From: Salinispora arenicola
GTDB lineage: Bacteria; Actinomycetota; Actinomycetes; Mycobacteriales; Micromonosporaceae
Length of the DNA: 64,000 bases
Direction of reading: 5' to 3'
Assembly: GCF_006716065.1 (NCBI RefSeq)
Contig: NZ_VFOL01000001.1
Coordinates: 2,294,001 to 2,358,000, forward strand
Of this stretch, positions 23,959 through 31,023 are shown in pieces. How positions within the stretch are numbered: position 1 is the first letter of the stretch; every line of letters starts with the position of its first letter. The translations under genes were made by a program, and so were the position numbers. Below the pieces are notes generated by a model that did not search any database, was not told where the DNA came from, and saw only the letters and a list, made by a program, of their open reading frames with translations.

Positions 23959-24933
23959 TCAACCGACCCTCGATGTCGTCGCCTCGGTGGTGAGGAACGC
24001 CAGCTCCCGCCACTCGTCCATGGGCAGCGTGGCCGGATCCGCGGTGAGCACCTGGATGCAGACGTGGTTTGCGCCCGCGTCCAGGTGCTCACGCACGCGG
24101 GTGCGTACCGTGTCGAGGTCGCCGTGGGCGACCACGGCGTCGACCAGGGTGCTACTCAGGCCCCGCATGTCCTGTTCGGTGAAGCCCAGGCGACGCAGAT
24201 TGGCAGCCTGGTGCGGGGCGGTGGAGGTGTAGTAGGCGACATGGTCGCGGGCCAGCTGGCGCCCGCGATCGGGTTCGTCGGCGAGGGCGACCGCGAGTTC
24301 CACTGCGAGCAGTGGACCAGGTCCCATGGCCTCCCGGGCGCGGCGGGTGTGTTCGACGGGTGCGAAGTAGGGCAGGGCGCCCTCGGTGCGTTGTGCGGCG
24401 AGTTCGGTCATTCTGGGGCCGAGCGCGGCGAGGACCCGGCGGCGAGGAGGTGTTGGCTCGGGAAGCACGGTGGTGGCGGCGTCCATGGCGTCGAGGTAGG
24501 CGGTCATCGTCTGTACCGGTCGTCCGTAGCGCCCGGGGATAGCGTTGGTCGGGGTGTCGTGGGTTCGATGTCCGCCGAGTCCCAGCACGAACCGTCCCGC
24601 GTACGCGTCGTCCAGCGCACGGTGGGCTGCGGCCATCGCGATTGGTTCCCGCGCGGCGATGTTGGCGACGCCCGCTCCGACGACCAGCCGGCGGGTGTTG
24701 CCCAGGATGAGCCATGCCTGGCTGACCGCGTCGCGGCCGAGGCCCTCGGCATACCACACCGCACCGTAGCCGAGTTCCTCCAATTCGGCGGTCGCGTCGC
24801 GGACGAGCCCGGCTGGCTGCCAGTCGAACGCCATGGTCCAGATGCCGACTCGACCGAGCCCTCGGTGACTGTCGTTTGTGTCGGTCTCCCGGTGGTGGAT
24901 GTCACCAGTACGATCTGGAGAAGTTCTCCGCAT
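23959..24933 (-). CDS. LLM-class F420-dependent oxidoreductase
   Basis: A 324-residue TIM-barrel enzyme of the luciferase-like monooxygenase class, predicted to use coenzyme F420 or FMN. GRVGIWTMAFDWQPAG begins the barrel. LEELGYGAVWYAEGLGRDAV, the TRRLVVGAGVANIAARE strand and LGPRMTELAAQRTEGA follow, as in F420-dependent members. The ATG at 24933 overlaps the first TetR-type operator and has no ribosome binding site, suggesting a leaderless message. A later in-frame ATG at 24834 is less likely because it would remove the first strand. The substrate is unknown. A TetR regulator is divergent. Confidence 0.85.
   Translation of the reverse strand: MRRTSPDRTGDIHHRETDTNDSHRGLGRVGIWTMAFDWQPAGLVRDATAELEELGYGAVWYAEGLGRDAVSQAWLILGNTRRLVVGAGVANIAAREPIAMAAAHRALDDAYAGRFVLGLGGHRTHDTPTNAIPGRYGRPVQTMTAYLDAMDAATTVLPEPTPPRRRVLAALGPRMTELAAQRTEGALPYFAPVEHTRRAREAMGPGPLLAVELAVALADEPDRGRQLARDHVAYYTSTAPHQAANLRRLGFTEQDMRGLSSTLVDAVVAHGDLDTVRTRVREHLDAGANHVCIQVLTADPATLPMDEWRELAFLTTEATTSRVG
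24917..24929. promoter_or_regulatory. TetR-type operator 1
   Basis: A perfect 13-base palindrome, ggagaagttctcc, covers the first codons of the LLM oxidoreductase gene. Its half-site continues to CTCCGCAT, shared with operator 2. Confidence 0.75.
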
Positions 24934-24950
24934 AGGGGCAACGTAACATA

Positions 24951-24965
24951 CGGAGAGGCTCTCCG
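24951..24965. promoter_or_regulatory. TetR-type operator 2
   Basis: A perfect 15-base palindrome, cggagaggctctccg, lies 22 bases from operator 1 and 27 bases before the TetR start. The two sites sit in the divergent promoter region, consistent with autoregulation and repression of the oxidoreductase. Confidence 0.8.
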
Positions 24966-24992
24966 CATGGTGTGGTCAGGGAGGAACGAAGG

Positions 24993-25517
24993 ATGCGTGT
25001 CGACGCGCGGCGCAACCGGGATCGGCTGGTGGCGGCGGCCACCGCCGTCATCGCCGAGCACGGTCCCGCCGCCTCCCTCAACGAGATCGCGCAACGGGCA
25101 GGCGTCGGTGCTGGCACCCTGTACCGACACTTTCCTACCCGGGCGTCGCTGCTGCTCGAGGTCTTCACCACCAGGATCGAGGCCTTGTGCGCGCGAGCCC
25201 GCGAACTGGCCCAGAGCCGGTCGCCGGGCGACGCGCTGACGGCGTGGCTGGAGGCGTTCCTCCAGCACTGCCTGACGGATCGAGGTCTGGCTGAGACGAT
25301 CATGAAGGTGCCGCCGGGCTCCGACCTGGACTGCGCCGCGAAGCTACGTACGGCGGGGGCGGGCCTGGTCGCGCGGGCCCAGGAGGCCGGCGTCGTGCGC
25401 ACCGGCCTCGAGGTCGAGGACGTCCTGCAACTGACGATCGGTATCGCTCTGGCGGCGGATGGTCCCGGCCGGGCGGAACGCCTTCTGTCCCTTGCTGTTG
25501 CCGGCCTGCGCGCCTGA
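24993..25517 (+). CDS. TetR-family transcriptional regulator
   Basis: A 174-residue regulator. The N-terminal helix-turn-helix reads SLNEIAQRAGVGAGTLYRHFPTRASLLLEV, the canonical TetR DNA-binding domain. The C-terminal ligand-binding half has no family-specific label. ATG at 24993 has GGGAGG 8 bases upstream. It is divergent from the LLM oxidoreductase with two palindromes in between, so it probably represses both until an inducer, perhaps the enzyme's substrate, binds. Confidence 0.92.
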   Translation: MRVDARRNRDRLVAAATAVIAEHGPAASLNEIAQRAGVGAGTLYRHFPTRASLLLEVFTTRIEALCARARELAQSRSPGDALTAWLEAFLQHCLTDRGLAETIMKVPPGSDLDCAAKLRTAGAGLVARAQEAGVVRTGLEVEDVLQLTIGIALAADGPGRAERLLSLAVAGLRA

Positions 25518-25652
25518 CGTCCCGCCGCGGGTGCTTCCCTCCGATGTCGTCGGTTTACCCGCACACCGCAGCTGAAAGAGCGATGTCATGGTGGACAGAT
25601 TGGGATACCGTAGACGGTTGATCATCAGGTGCCTTTCGGGGGAGTAGCTTCA

Positions 25653-26501
25653 GTGTCACGTTGGAAGAACGTCACCGTCCTGACAGTCGCGACGGTTTCT
25701 GCGGTAGCGGTGGCTGCCTGCGGACCCAGCACGGCGTCGCGGGAAGCGTCGCAGCAGTCGAGCGTGCTGGAACTGCTCGCCAACGACCTCCAGGGTTCGC
25801 TCCAGGAGGTGATGAACAAGTCCAGCAAGATCGAGACTCTGCGGGCGAATGTGGTCGGCTCGTTTCCCGATGACTTCGAGATGCAGATGGTGATGGACCT
25901 GCGTGACCCGGTGAGTTACGAGATGGTCATGGAGGTGGCGGGAGACGCCACCACCATCCGCTTGATCGACTCGGTGATGTATATGGAGACCCCCGAGGCG
26001 CAGCGCGAGAGCAACGACGGTATGCGCTGGATGAAGATGGACCTCTCCTCGGCATTCGCATCGGGGATGGGCCTCGAGCAGCAGGTGAAGGAAGTCGACC
26101 CGGTCAAGCAGGTCAAGACGCTGCTGGAAATCGAGGGAGTCACCGCCGTCGGTGAGGAGACGGTAAACGGGGTGCGCACGGTCCACTACACCCTCACCAC
26201 CACCCCGGAGGAGTACCTCGCCCTGCAGAAAGAGGAGGGTGAGCGCGATGCCGACGAGCTGGCGGATCTCGCTGCCCAGGTGGACGAGCTCGGCGTCACC
26301 GAGATCAAGACCGACCTGTGGATCGACGAGCAGTACTGGCCCCGCCGGGCGCAGGTGACGATGGGCGAGATGGGCGTCATGACGATGGACTACACCGACT
26401 ACAACGAGCCGGTGACCATCGAGGCCCCGCCGGCCGCGGAGACCACCGACTTCGCCGAGCTCCTCCAGGGCCTCGGGGAGGAGTTCGGCACCAACACCTG
26501 A
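25653..26501 (+). CDS. Exported lipoprotein, LppX/LprG-like fold
   Basis: A 282-residue lipoprotein. The signal peptide VSRWKNVTVLTVATVSAVAV ends in the lipobox AAC, so the mature chain begins at the cysteine and is anchored to the membrane. The body, with SKIETLRANVVGSFPDD, MRWMKMDLS and VNGVRTVHYTLTT, resembles the LppX/LprAFG half-barrel family that moves lipids or glycolipids across the cell envelope. The family match is by general layout and is moderate. GTG 25653 has GGGGGAG 8 bases upstream. The gene is monocistronic with a strong terminator. Confidence 0.82.
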   Translation: MSRWKNVTVLTVATVSAVAVAACGPSTASREASQQSSVLELLANDLQGSLQEVMNKSSKIETLRANVVGSFPDDFEMQMVMDLRDPVSYEMVMEVAGDATTIRLIDSVMYMETPEAQRESNDGMRWMKMDLSSAFASGMGLEQQVKEVDPVKQVKTLLEIEGVTAVGEETVNGVRTVHYTLTTTPEEYLALQKEEGERDADELADLAAQVDELGVTEIKTDLWIDEQYWPRRAQVTMGEMGVMTMDYTDYNEPVTIEAPPAAETTDFAELLQGLGEEFGTNT

Positions 26502-26531
26502 CCTGGACGCACGGTCCTTCCTGATCGTCAT

Positions 26532-26566
26532 GCTCTGCCCGGCCGGGCTCACCGGCCGGGCAGAGC
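26532..26566. terminator. Bidirectional terminator hairpin
   Basis: A perfect 15-bp stem (26532-26546 with 26552-26566) with a 5-base loop, 30 bases after the lipoprotein stop. It faces the convergent DivIVA-like operon and can end both transcripts. Confidence 0.88.
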
Positions 26567-26702
26567 CGTTACAGGGCCAGTCAGGGCGCAGCGGAGGAGC
26601 CTTCCGCCTTCTGGCGGTGGCCGCCGCACCGGCGACCCGGTCGCGGCCCGACGTGGCCACCGTCGTTACCGCGGCGTCCGCGTCATCGCACCCTGTGGCG
26701 AG

Positions 26703-26972
26703 TCAGCGTCGCCGGGCCCAGAGTGGGCGCGACAGGCAGCGCGAGGTGTGGTCCGCCGGGAGCACGCAGCGCCCACGTCCCTGCGACAGCGGCCGGTCAC
26801 AGAAGACCCAGTGGCGCACGCCCTGCTGGTCCTCGGCTGAGACGGTCACTCCGCCCGGATCAACTCGGGCGCTGAGCCGGATCAGCACCCGGGCGGCGGT
26901 CCGGGCCAGGATTCGGGCCCGCAGCAGGTCGGGCGCGGTGATCGGTAGGTGGATCACCCAGCGGCCGGTCAT
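26703..26972 (-). CDS. Conserved hypothetical protein, second gene of the DivIVA-like operon
   Basis: An 89-residue protein. The front half (WVIHLPITAPDLLRARILAR) looks like a strand and a helix, and the back half has two or three cysteines (HWVFCDRPLS and GRCVLPADHTSRC) that might bind metal. I do not know a function. The ATG overlaps the stop of the DivIVA-like gene (ATGA at 26969-26972), so the two are translationally coupled. The same gene pair is known to me from related Micromonosporaceae, which supports it being real. Confidence 0.65.
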   Translation of the reverse strand: MTGRWVIHLPITAPDLLRARILARTAARVLIRLSARVDPGGVTVSAEDQQGVRHWVFCDRPLSQGRGRCVLPADHTSRCLSRPLWARRR

Positions 26973-27283
26973 CGGTGGTCGTGGCTCGTCGATTGGGCGG
27001 TCTGCCACGCCCGCAGGGCGTCCTTGATCCGAATGTTCTCCTCCTGCACCGCGACCAGGGCGGTCTGGGCGGTGGTCAACTCGTCGGCGACCCGGTGCAG
27101 AAAGGCGCGGATCTCGACCGGGTCGAGCCCCCGCCGGCGCATGTTGAAGCACCGGTCCCGGACCTGCCACGGCCGCAGCGGAGGCTGGGCACGCGTCCAC
27201 GGATCCGGTCCGTGGTGGCGGGTGACCGGTTCATGCGGGGTGGGGACCGGTCGGTGCGTGAGTCGGCGGAGCAGGCTGCGCAT
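26969..27283 (-). CDS. DivIVA-like domain protein
   Basis: A 104-residue protein. The N-terminus is basic (MRSLLRRLTHRPVPTP), then DPWTRAQPPLRPWQVRDRCF, and a DivIVA-type segment GLDPVEIRAFLHRVADELTTAQTALVAVQEEN with a predicted coiled coil to the end. DivIVA proteins bind curved membrane at poles and division sites, but this short version lacks the long coiled-coil tail. The ATG 27283 is chosen because GAAGGGTGG lies upstream; GTG at 27292 is an alternative. A promoter and a 13-bp hairpin lie upstream. It is divergent from a GntR-type regulator. Confidence 0.72.
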   Translation of the reverse strand: MRSLLRRLTHRPVPTPHEPVTRHHGPDPWTRAQPPLRPWQVRDRCFNMRRRGLDPVEIRAFLHRVADELTTAQTALVAVQEENIRIKDALRAWQTAQSTSHDHR

Positions 27284-27320
27284 GTTGACCACCCTTCGTC
27301 GAGTCGCGGGTAGGTGGAGG

Positions 27321-27356
27321 GGCGGTCTCCGCCGGTTGCGGTCGGCGGAGACCGCC
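27321..27356 (-). terminator. Strong hairpin in the leader of the DivIVA-like operon
   Basis: A perfect 13-bp stem (27321-27333 with 27344-27356) with a 10-base loop lies 38 bases before the DivIVA-like start and about 140 bases after the promoter. It is either an attenuator or an mRNA stabilizing element. There is no T-run. Confidence 0.6.
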
Positions 27357-27496
27357 CGCCCGGCCGTCGCAGCCTCGATCGGCGGTACGACAGCCGGGCC
27401 GCGCCAGGGGCGGCGCGGAGGCGAGGTCTCGGTGGCGATGCGAGACCAGTACGAGAGGCGCCAACCGACCGCAGCAGCACCGCATCACCGACAGCG

Positions 27497-27525
27497 ACGG
27501 TACTGATACCTCGTACCTCTGTCAA
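27497..27525 (-). promoter_or_regulatory. Promoter for the DivIVA-like operon
   Basis: On the minus strand TTGACA (27525-27520) is followed by a 17-base spacer and TACCGT (27502-27497). The consensus -35 and spacing are ideal for the main sigma factor. Confidence 0.6.
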
Positions 27526-27644
27526 CGCTAGCTTACCTGTCGGCCCTGTCTTGTCCTCTTCCTGAGGCTTACCTCCTAGCTGTTGCTGCTCCCTCAGTCG
27601 GTGCTCGATACTGGAAGGGCCAACCGACTGCAAGGGGCTCTCGC

Positions 27645-27872
27645 GTGCCGATTCCACCGACCATGGATGAACTGATCAGCGATCTGTTGAAGCGGATCGA
27701 GCTGGGCGAGTTCCAGCCCGGATCGCAGATTCCGTCCACCCAGGAACTCGCCGATCACTACGACCTGTCGCTGTCGACGATCCATCGGGCGGTGGCGCGG
27801 CTGCGGGAGCAAGGGGTACTGGTGGGCCGTCCGGGTCGTGGTGTCTTCGTCGCCGAGACGGGTGAGCGTTGA
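27645..27872 (+). CDS. GntR-type winged-helix regulator, DNA-binding domain only
   Basis: A 75-residue protein that is all winged helix. LISDLLKRIELGEFQPGSQIPS starts the fold, TQELADHYDLSLSTIHRAVARLREQG is the recognition region, and VLVGRPGRGVFVAE is the wing. No effector domain follows, so it must sense a signal differently or act as a simple dimer. The GTG start has AAGGGG 7 bases upstream. Divergence from the DivIVA-like pair suggests it may control that pair. Such short GntR proteins are common in actinomycetes, also on integrated elements. Confidence 0.85.
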   Translation: MPIPPTMDELISDLLKRIELGEFQPGSQIPSTQELADHYDLSLSTIHRAVARLREQGVLVGRPGRGVFVAETGER

Positions 27873-28288
27873 CGCCGCTGCCTTCGACCAGACAGTGCTT
27901 CGCTCACCGCTGCCAGCGCCCGGCGCCAGACTTGTCTGTTGACTATCGATGGTCGCGTGGTCGTCAGCGATTGCGGGGAGATGAGACTCTCAGGGCTTTC
28001 CTGACTTCATAGGGGTCAAGGAGCGCAGGGCCGGGAAATCGGCCTCCATGCGCTCGCGTCACGGTGGCGAATCGCTTTCTGCCCGTGGCCCGCAGGGACC
28101 CGGGCGGCGGACGCCGGACCCACGACGACGGCCGGTACCTCCGACCGAGGAGCCCGGTCCACGGGTCCGAGGAATCGCATCGGCGCAGGTGAGCACACTT
28201 CGACTTGTCGGCTCGGCGGTACATCGGACGACCACCGCCTGTGCAACAATCCGTCCGGATCCAACCAAGATGATCACGGGAGTCCACG
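27873..28288. other. Gene-free stretch
   Basis: No convincing coding frame, RNA or repeat was seen in this 416-base region. The minus-strand frame at 27964-28311 overlaps the M48 start and has weak composition. The last ~60 bases before 28289 are A/T-richer than the rest and probably contain the promoter of the protease operon. Confidence 0.4.
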
Positions 28289-29626
28289 GTGCAGTGCGCG
28301 AACTGCGGCAATCAGATCGATCCGGCAAACGGCGCGTGCGGGTGTGGCACTTCGATGCCGCAGGCTGCCGGGGCGGACGTACCCGGCCAGCGACCAGCGC
28401 AGCCGATCTCCGTCCCACCGCACCACGCCCCGTCGGTCCCACCGCTACAGCCAGCACCGCCGGTGCAGCGGTTGTTCACCCGACCCCCCGGCTATCCGAC
28501 CTTCGTGTCCTGGATTGTGACCGGCATGTTCCGGAACCGGCGCGGTGCGATCGGCGCGTTCATCGCTGCCTGGTTCAACCTGCCGCTCGCCGTGTTCGTC
28601 GGTGGCCTGGGAGTCGTGTACGGCGGCATAGCCGGCTACTTTGGCGGGTTTACCCGCGGCAACGACGTCGGTCCTGAATTCCTCATGGAGGTTCCCGTCC
28701 TCGGTTCGGTGCTCAGTGGTTCCGTGCTGCAGGTTGGCGGCCTACTCGGACTTCTGGTCGGCGTGGTGCTCGGTGCCCTGGCCGGGTTCTTCGGTGGCCT
28801 TTTCGTGCCGTGGGCCTTGGTCACGACCGAGCCGGTGTTCGCCGCCGGATACTTCGTGGCCCAGATCATCGTCGCGGTTCTCCTCGGCCTGCTCTACACC
28901 GTCTACGGAGTCGCTACCGAAGGATGGCGGCTCCGGGCCGCTGGCTGCCGTGAACCCAGCCGGCGGGAAAGAGAGCTGCTACTGCCGATCCTCGTCGACT
29001 GCGCGATGCGGCTGCAGCTCAACGGGCACCCGAAGCTGCTCGTGGACGACAGCCGCGAGGCGAACGCGGTGTGTGGAACCCGACACATTGTGATCAGCTG
29101 CGGACTACTCGACGAGTTCGACTACGATCCCGAGCCGATCGCGGCGGTGCTGTGTCACGAGCTGACGCACTGGCGCAACGCCGACCCGGTGTCCGGCCTG
29201 TTCATCCGCGGGCTCGGGCTGCCGCTGTACCTCGCCTACGTGTTCGTCACGTGGCTACGGCGGACGTTCCGGCACCCGCTCCTCTCCCTCGTCCTGGGGC
29301 TCGGCTCCTGGCCGTTGCTGCTCACCGTCCGGTATTTCGTCATGCCGATGCAGGCGGCGGGGGGTCGAGCCGCCGAATACCTCGCCGACCAGGGCGCTAT
29401 CTGGACGGGACACCACACCGGGCTGCGGCAGGTGCTGAGCCGGTTCCAGCGAAGCTTCGACGGTGCCCGCGATGGCTGGGAACGTGCGGTCCGCGCCACC
29501 CACCCACCGAACGAGCTGCGTCTGGAGCACGCCGAGGCACCCGGCGTCGACTACCCGCTGCCCGACCGCGACTCCCCGGCGCGTCCGCTTCCCGTGGTCG
29601 TGTCCAGCTCACACTCCCGTGACTGA
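28289..29626 (+). CDS. Zinc-ribbon M48-type membrane metalloprotease
   Basis: A 445-residue integral membrane protein. Residues 3-19 form a short zinc ribbon (CANC...CGC). A proline-rich linker (residues 30-65) leads to four or five membrane helices at about residues 85-210. The M48 protease motif H290-E-L-T-H294 binds zinc, and E363-Y-L-A-D supplies the third ligand, as in HtpX/Ste24. A GGGAG site 8 bases upstream supports GTG 28289. These proteases degrade or process membrane proteins under envelope stress. It is followed 24 bases later by a gene with two zinc ribbons and a membrane anchor, suggesting a functional pair. Confidence 0.85.
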   Translation: MQCANCGNQIDPANGACGCGTSMPQAAGADVPGQRPAQPISVPPHHAPSVPPLQPAPPVQRLFTRPPGYPTFVSWIVTGMFRNRRGAIGAFIAAWFNLPLAVFVGGLGVVYGGIAGYFGGFTRGNDVGPEFLMEVPVLGSVLSGSVLQVGGLLGLLVGVVLGALAGFFGGLFVPWALVTTEPVFAAGYFVAQIIVAVLLGLLYTVYGVATEGWRLRAAGCREPSRRERELLLPILVDCAMRLQLNGHPKLLVDDSREANAVCGTRHIVISCGLLDEFDYDPEPIAAVLCHELTHWRNADPVSGLFIRGLGLPLYLAYVFVTWLRRTFRHPLLSLVLGLGSWPLLLTVRYFVMPMQAAGGRAAEYLADQGAIWTGHHTGLRQVLSRFQRSFDGARDGWERAVRATHPPNELRLEHAEAPGVDYPLPDRDSPARPLPVVVSSSHSRD

Positions 29627-29650
29627 GGAGCCGATGGCGGAGAGACAGCG

Positions 29651-30943
29651 ATGACGGTTGTTCAGTCCTGCGCGAGATGCCGGACCGTGCTCATTCCCGG
29701 CCAGCAGGGGTGCGTGCGATGTGGCCTCACGGCCGCCGAGCCGACACGGGAGTGCCCCGCCTGTCGACGTCCCACCGCCGTGGATGCGCAGTTCTGTCCT
29801 GCCTGTGGCGAACAGCTGAGGCAGCGGTCACCGATGTCCGCCGCCGACCCGGCTACGGACCCGGTTCCCGGCACCGACCTGGCCACGGCACCGGCGCCCG
29901 GCACCGACCCGGCCGCCCCGTTGGCGGCAGCGCCCGCCGTGTTCGCCACAGTGCGCAAACCCCGTCGCTGGGTGTATCTGCTCACCGGCGTCGCACTGGC
30001 AGTGCTGCTGACCGGCATCACGGGTCTCTACGCGGTGCAGAGCATCCTCTACACGCCCGGACGCGTGGTGACGGGCTACTTTGCCGCACTGTCCGAACGG
30101 GACGCCGCGGCGGCGCGGTCATTCCTTGAGGAGCCGCGCAGCGAGAGCCCGAACGATTCCGGCGAACTGCCGTTGATCCCGATGACCGCGTCGTACCAGC
30201 CGCCGTCGGAGGTAGTGGTCACGTCGATCGAGGAACTGAACGAGGTCGAGCTGGCGGGCAGCCCGGCCGCGGCGAACAGTGACGACTGGCGTTCGGCCGC
30301 GGTTACCTACCTGCTCGATGACCGTACCCATCGGGAGAAGCTGTACCTGCACCGGCAGGAGCGGAAGGAGAAGGGTGTCTTCCGTGGCTGGCTGATCTAC
30401 GGCGGGATCAATCGGATGGCCGCGTACGTCGGGAGGGACGGCCCGGGCGTGCTCATCAACGGGCAGGCGGTGCCGACCCGCGAGGGGTACGCGAGGGCAC
30501 GCGTCTTTCCCGGTGTCCACGAGGTGCGGTTGGCCGACGACCCACTGTTCGAGGCGGAGCCGGAGGCCGCGGAGGTTGGCCTGCTGAAGCCGCACGCCGT
30601 ACCGCTCATGCCGACACTCAGGGAGTCCGCACGCGACGAGGTCGAGAGTCAGGTGAAGGCGTACCTGGACGAGTGCGCCAAGAGCACCGACCTGTCACCG
30701 GACGGCTGTCCCTTCTCGTGGATCGAGATCGGGACCTCGAAGAAGGTCGAGTGGACGATCGACGCGTACCCGAAGCTCAGCTTCAGCGTGGGTGATGGTG
30801 AGGTGGCCGTTCGCGGCTTGCTGGGACGTGTCACCGTGGCGTGGACCGGTTACGGCGGCGTGAAGCACGAGTCCGACCTCCTCTACCACATCACCGGCCA
30901 GGCCGCCGTGATCGACGGCAAGGTGACGTTCCGCAGCGACTGA
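29651..30943 (+). CDS. Double zinc-ribbon, single-pass membrane protein (TcaA-like)
   Basis: A 430-residue protein. Two zinc ribbons are at C7/C10/C21/C24 and C35/C38/C49/C52. A P/A/G/T-rich linker with GTDPA-type repeats follows, then a single membrane helix at about residues 107-130, then an extracellular domain of ~300 residues. This order resembles Staphylococcus TcaA and Bacillus YvbJ. The segment GPGVLINGQAVPTREGYARA looks like the VLVNG-type repeat of that family. TcaA-like proteins act at the envelope in glycopeptide response, and by analogy this one may sense envelope state. The similarity is by layout and short motifs only. It is coupled to the M48 gene. Confidence 0.7.
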   Translation: MTVVQSCARCRTVLIPGQQGCVRCGLTAAEPTRECPACRRPTAVDAQFCPACGEQLRQRSPMSAADPATDPVPGTDLATAPAPGTDPAAPLAAAPAVFATVRKPRRWVYLLTGVALAVLLTGITGLYAVQSILYTPGRVVTGYFAALSERDAAAARSFLEEPRSESPNDSGELPLIPMTASYQPPSEVVVTSIEELNEVELAGSPAAANSDDWRSAAVTYLLDDRTHREKLYLHRQERKEKGVFRGWLIYGGINRMAAYVGRDGPGVLINGQAVPTREGYARARVFPGVHEVRLADDPLFEAEPEAAEVGLLKPHAVPLMPTLRESARDEVESQVKAYLDECAKSTDLSPDGCPFSWIEIGTSKKVEWTIDAYPKLSFSVGDGEVAVRGLLGRVTVAWTGYGGVKHESDLLYHITGQAAVIDGKVTFRSD

Positions 30944-30986
30944 CACCCAGATCCGCCAGCCGGGCTCGGCCGAGCCTTGGCCGGAA

Positions 30987-31023
30987 CTGCCCTCGGTCGA
31001 GCAGGTCAGTCGACCGAGGGCAG
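30987..31023. terminator. Bidirectional terminator between convergent genes
   Basis: A perfect 14-bp stem (30987-31000 with 31010-31023, 9-base loop) includes the stop codon of the XPB gene. An outer pair (30975-30982 with 31029-31036) extends it. It can end the TcaA-like and XPB transcripts. Confidence 0.85.

Larger units (their letters stand above)
27284..27644. other. Divergent intergenic region
   Basis: This 361-base region holds the minus-strand promoter and hairpin described above and the upstream region of the GntR-type gene. No additional coding frame looks credible. The long (about 200 base) leader of the DivIVA-like operon is itself unusual. Confidence 0.5.
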
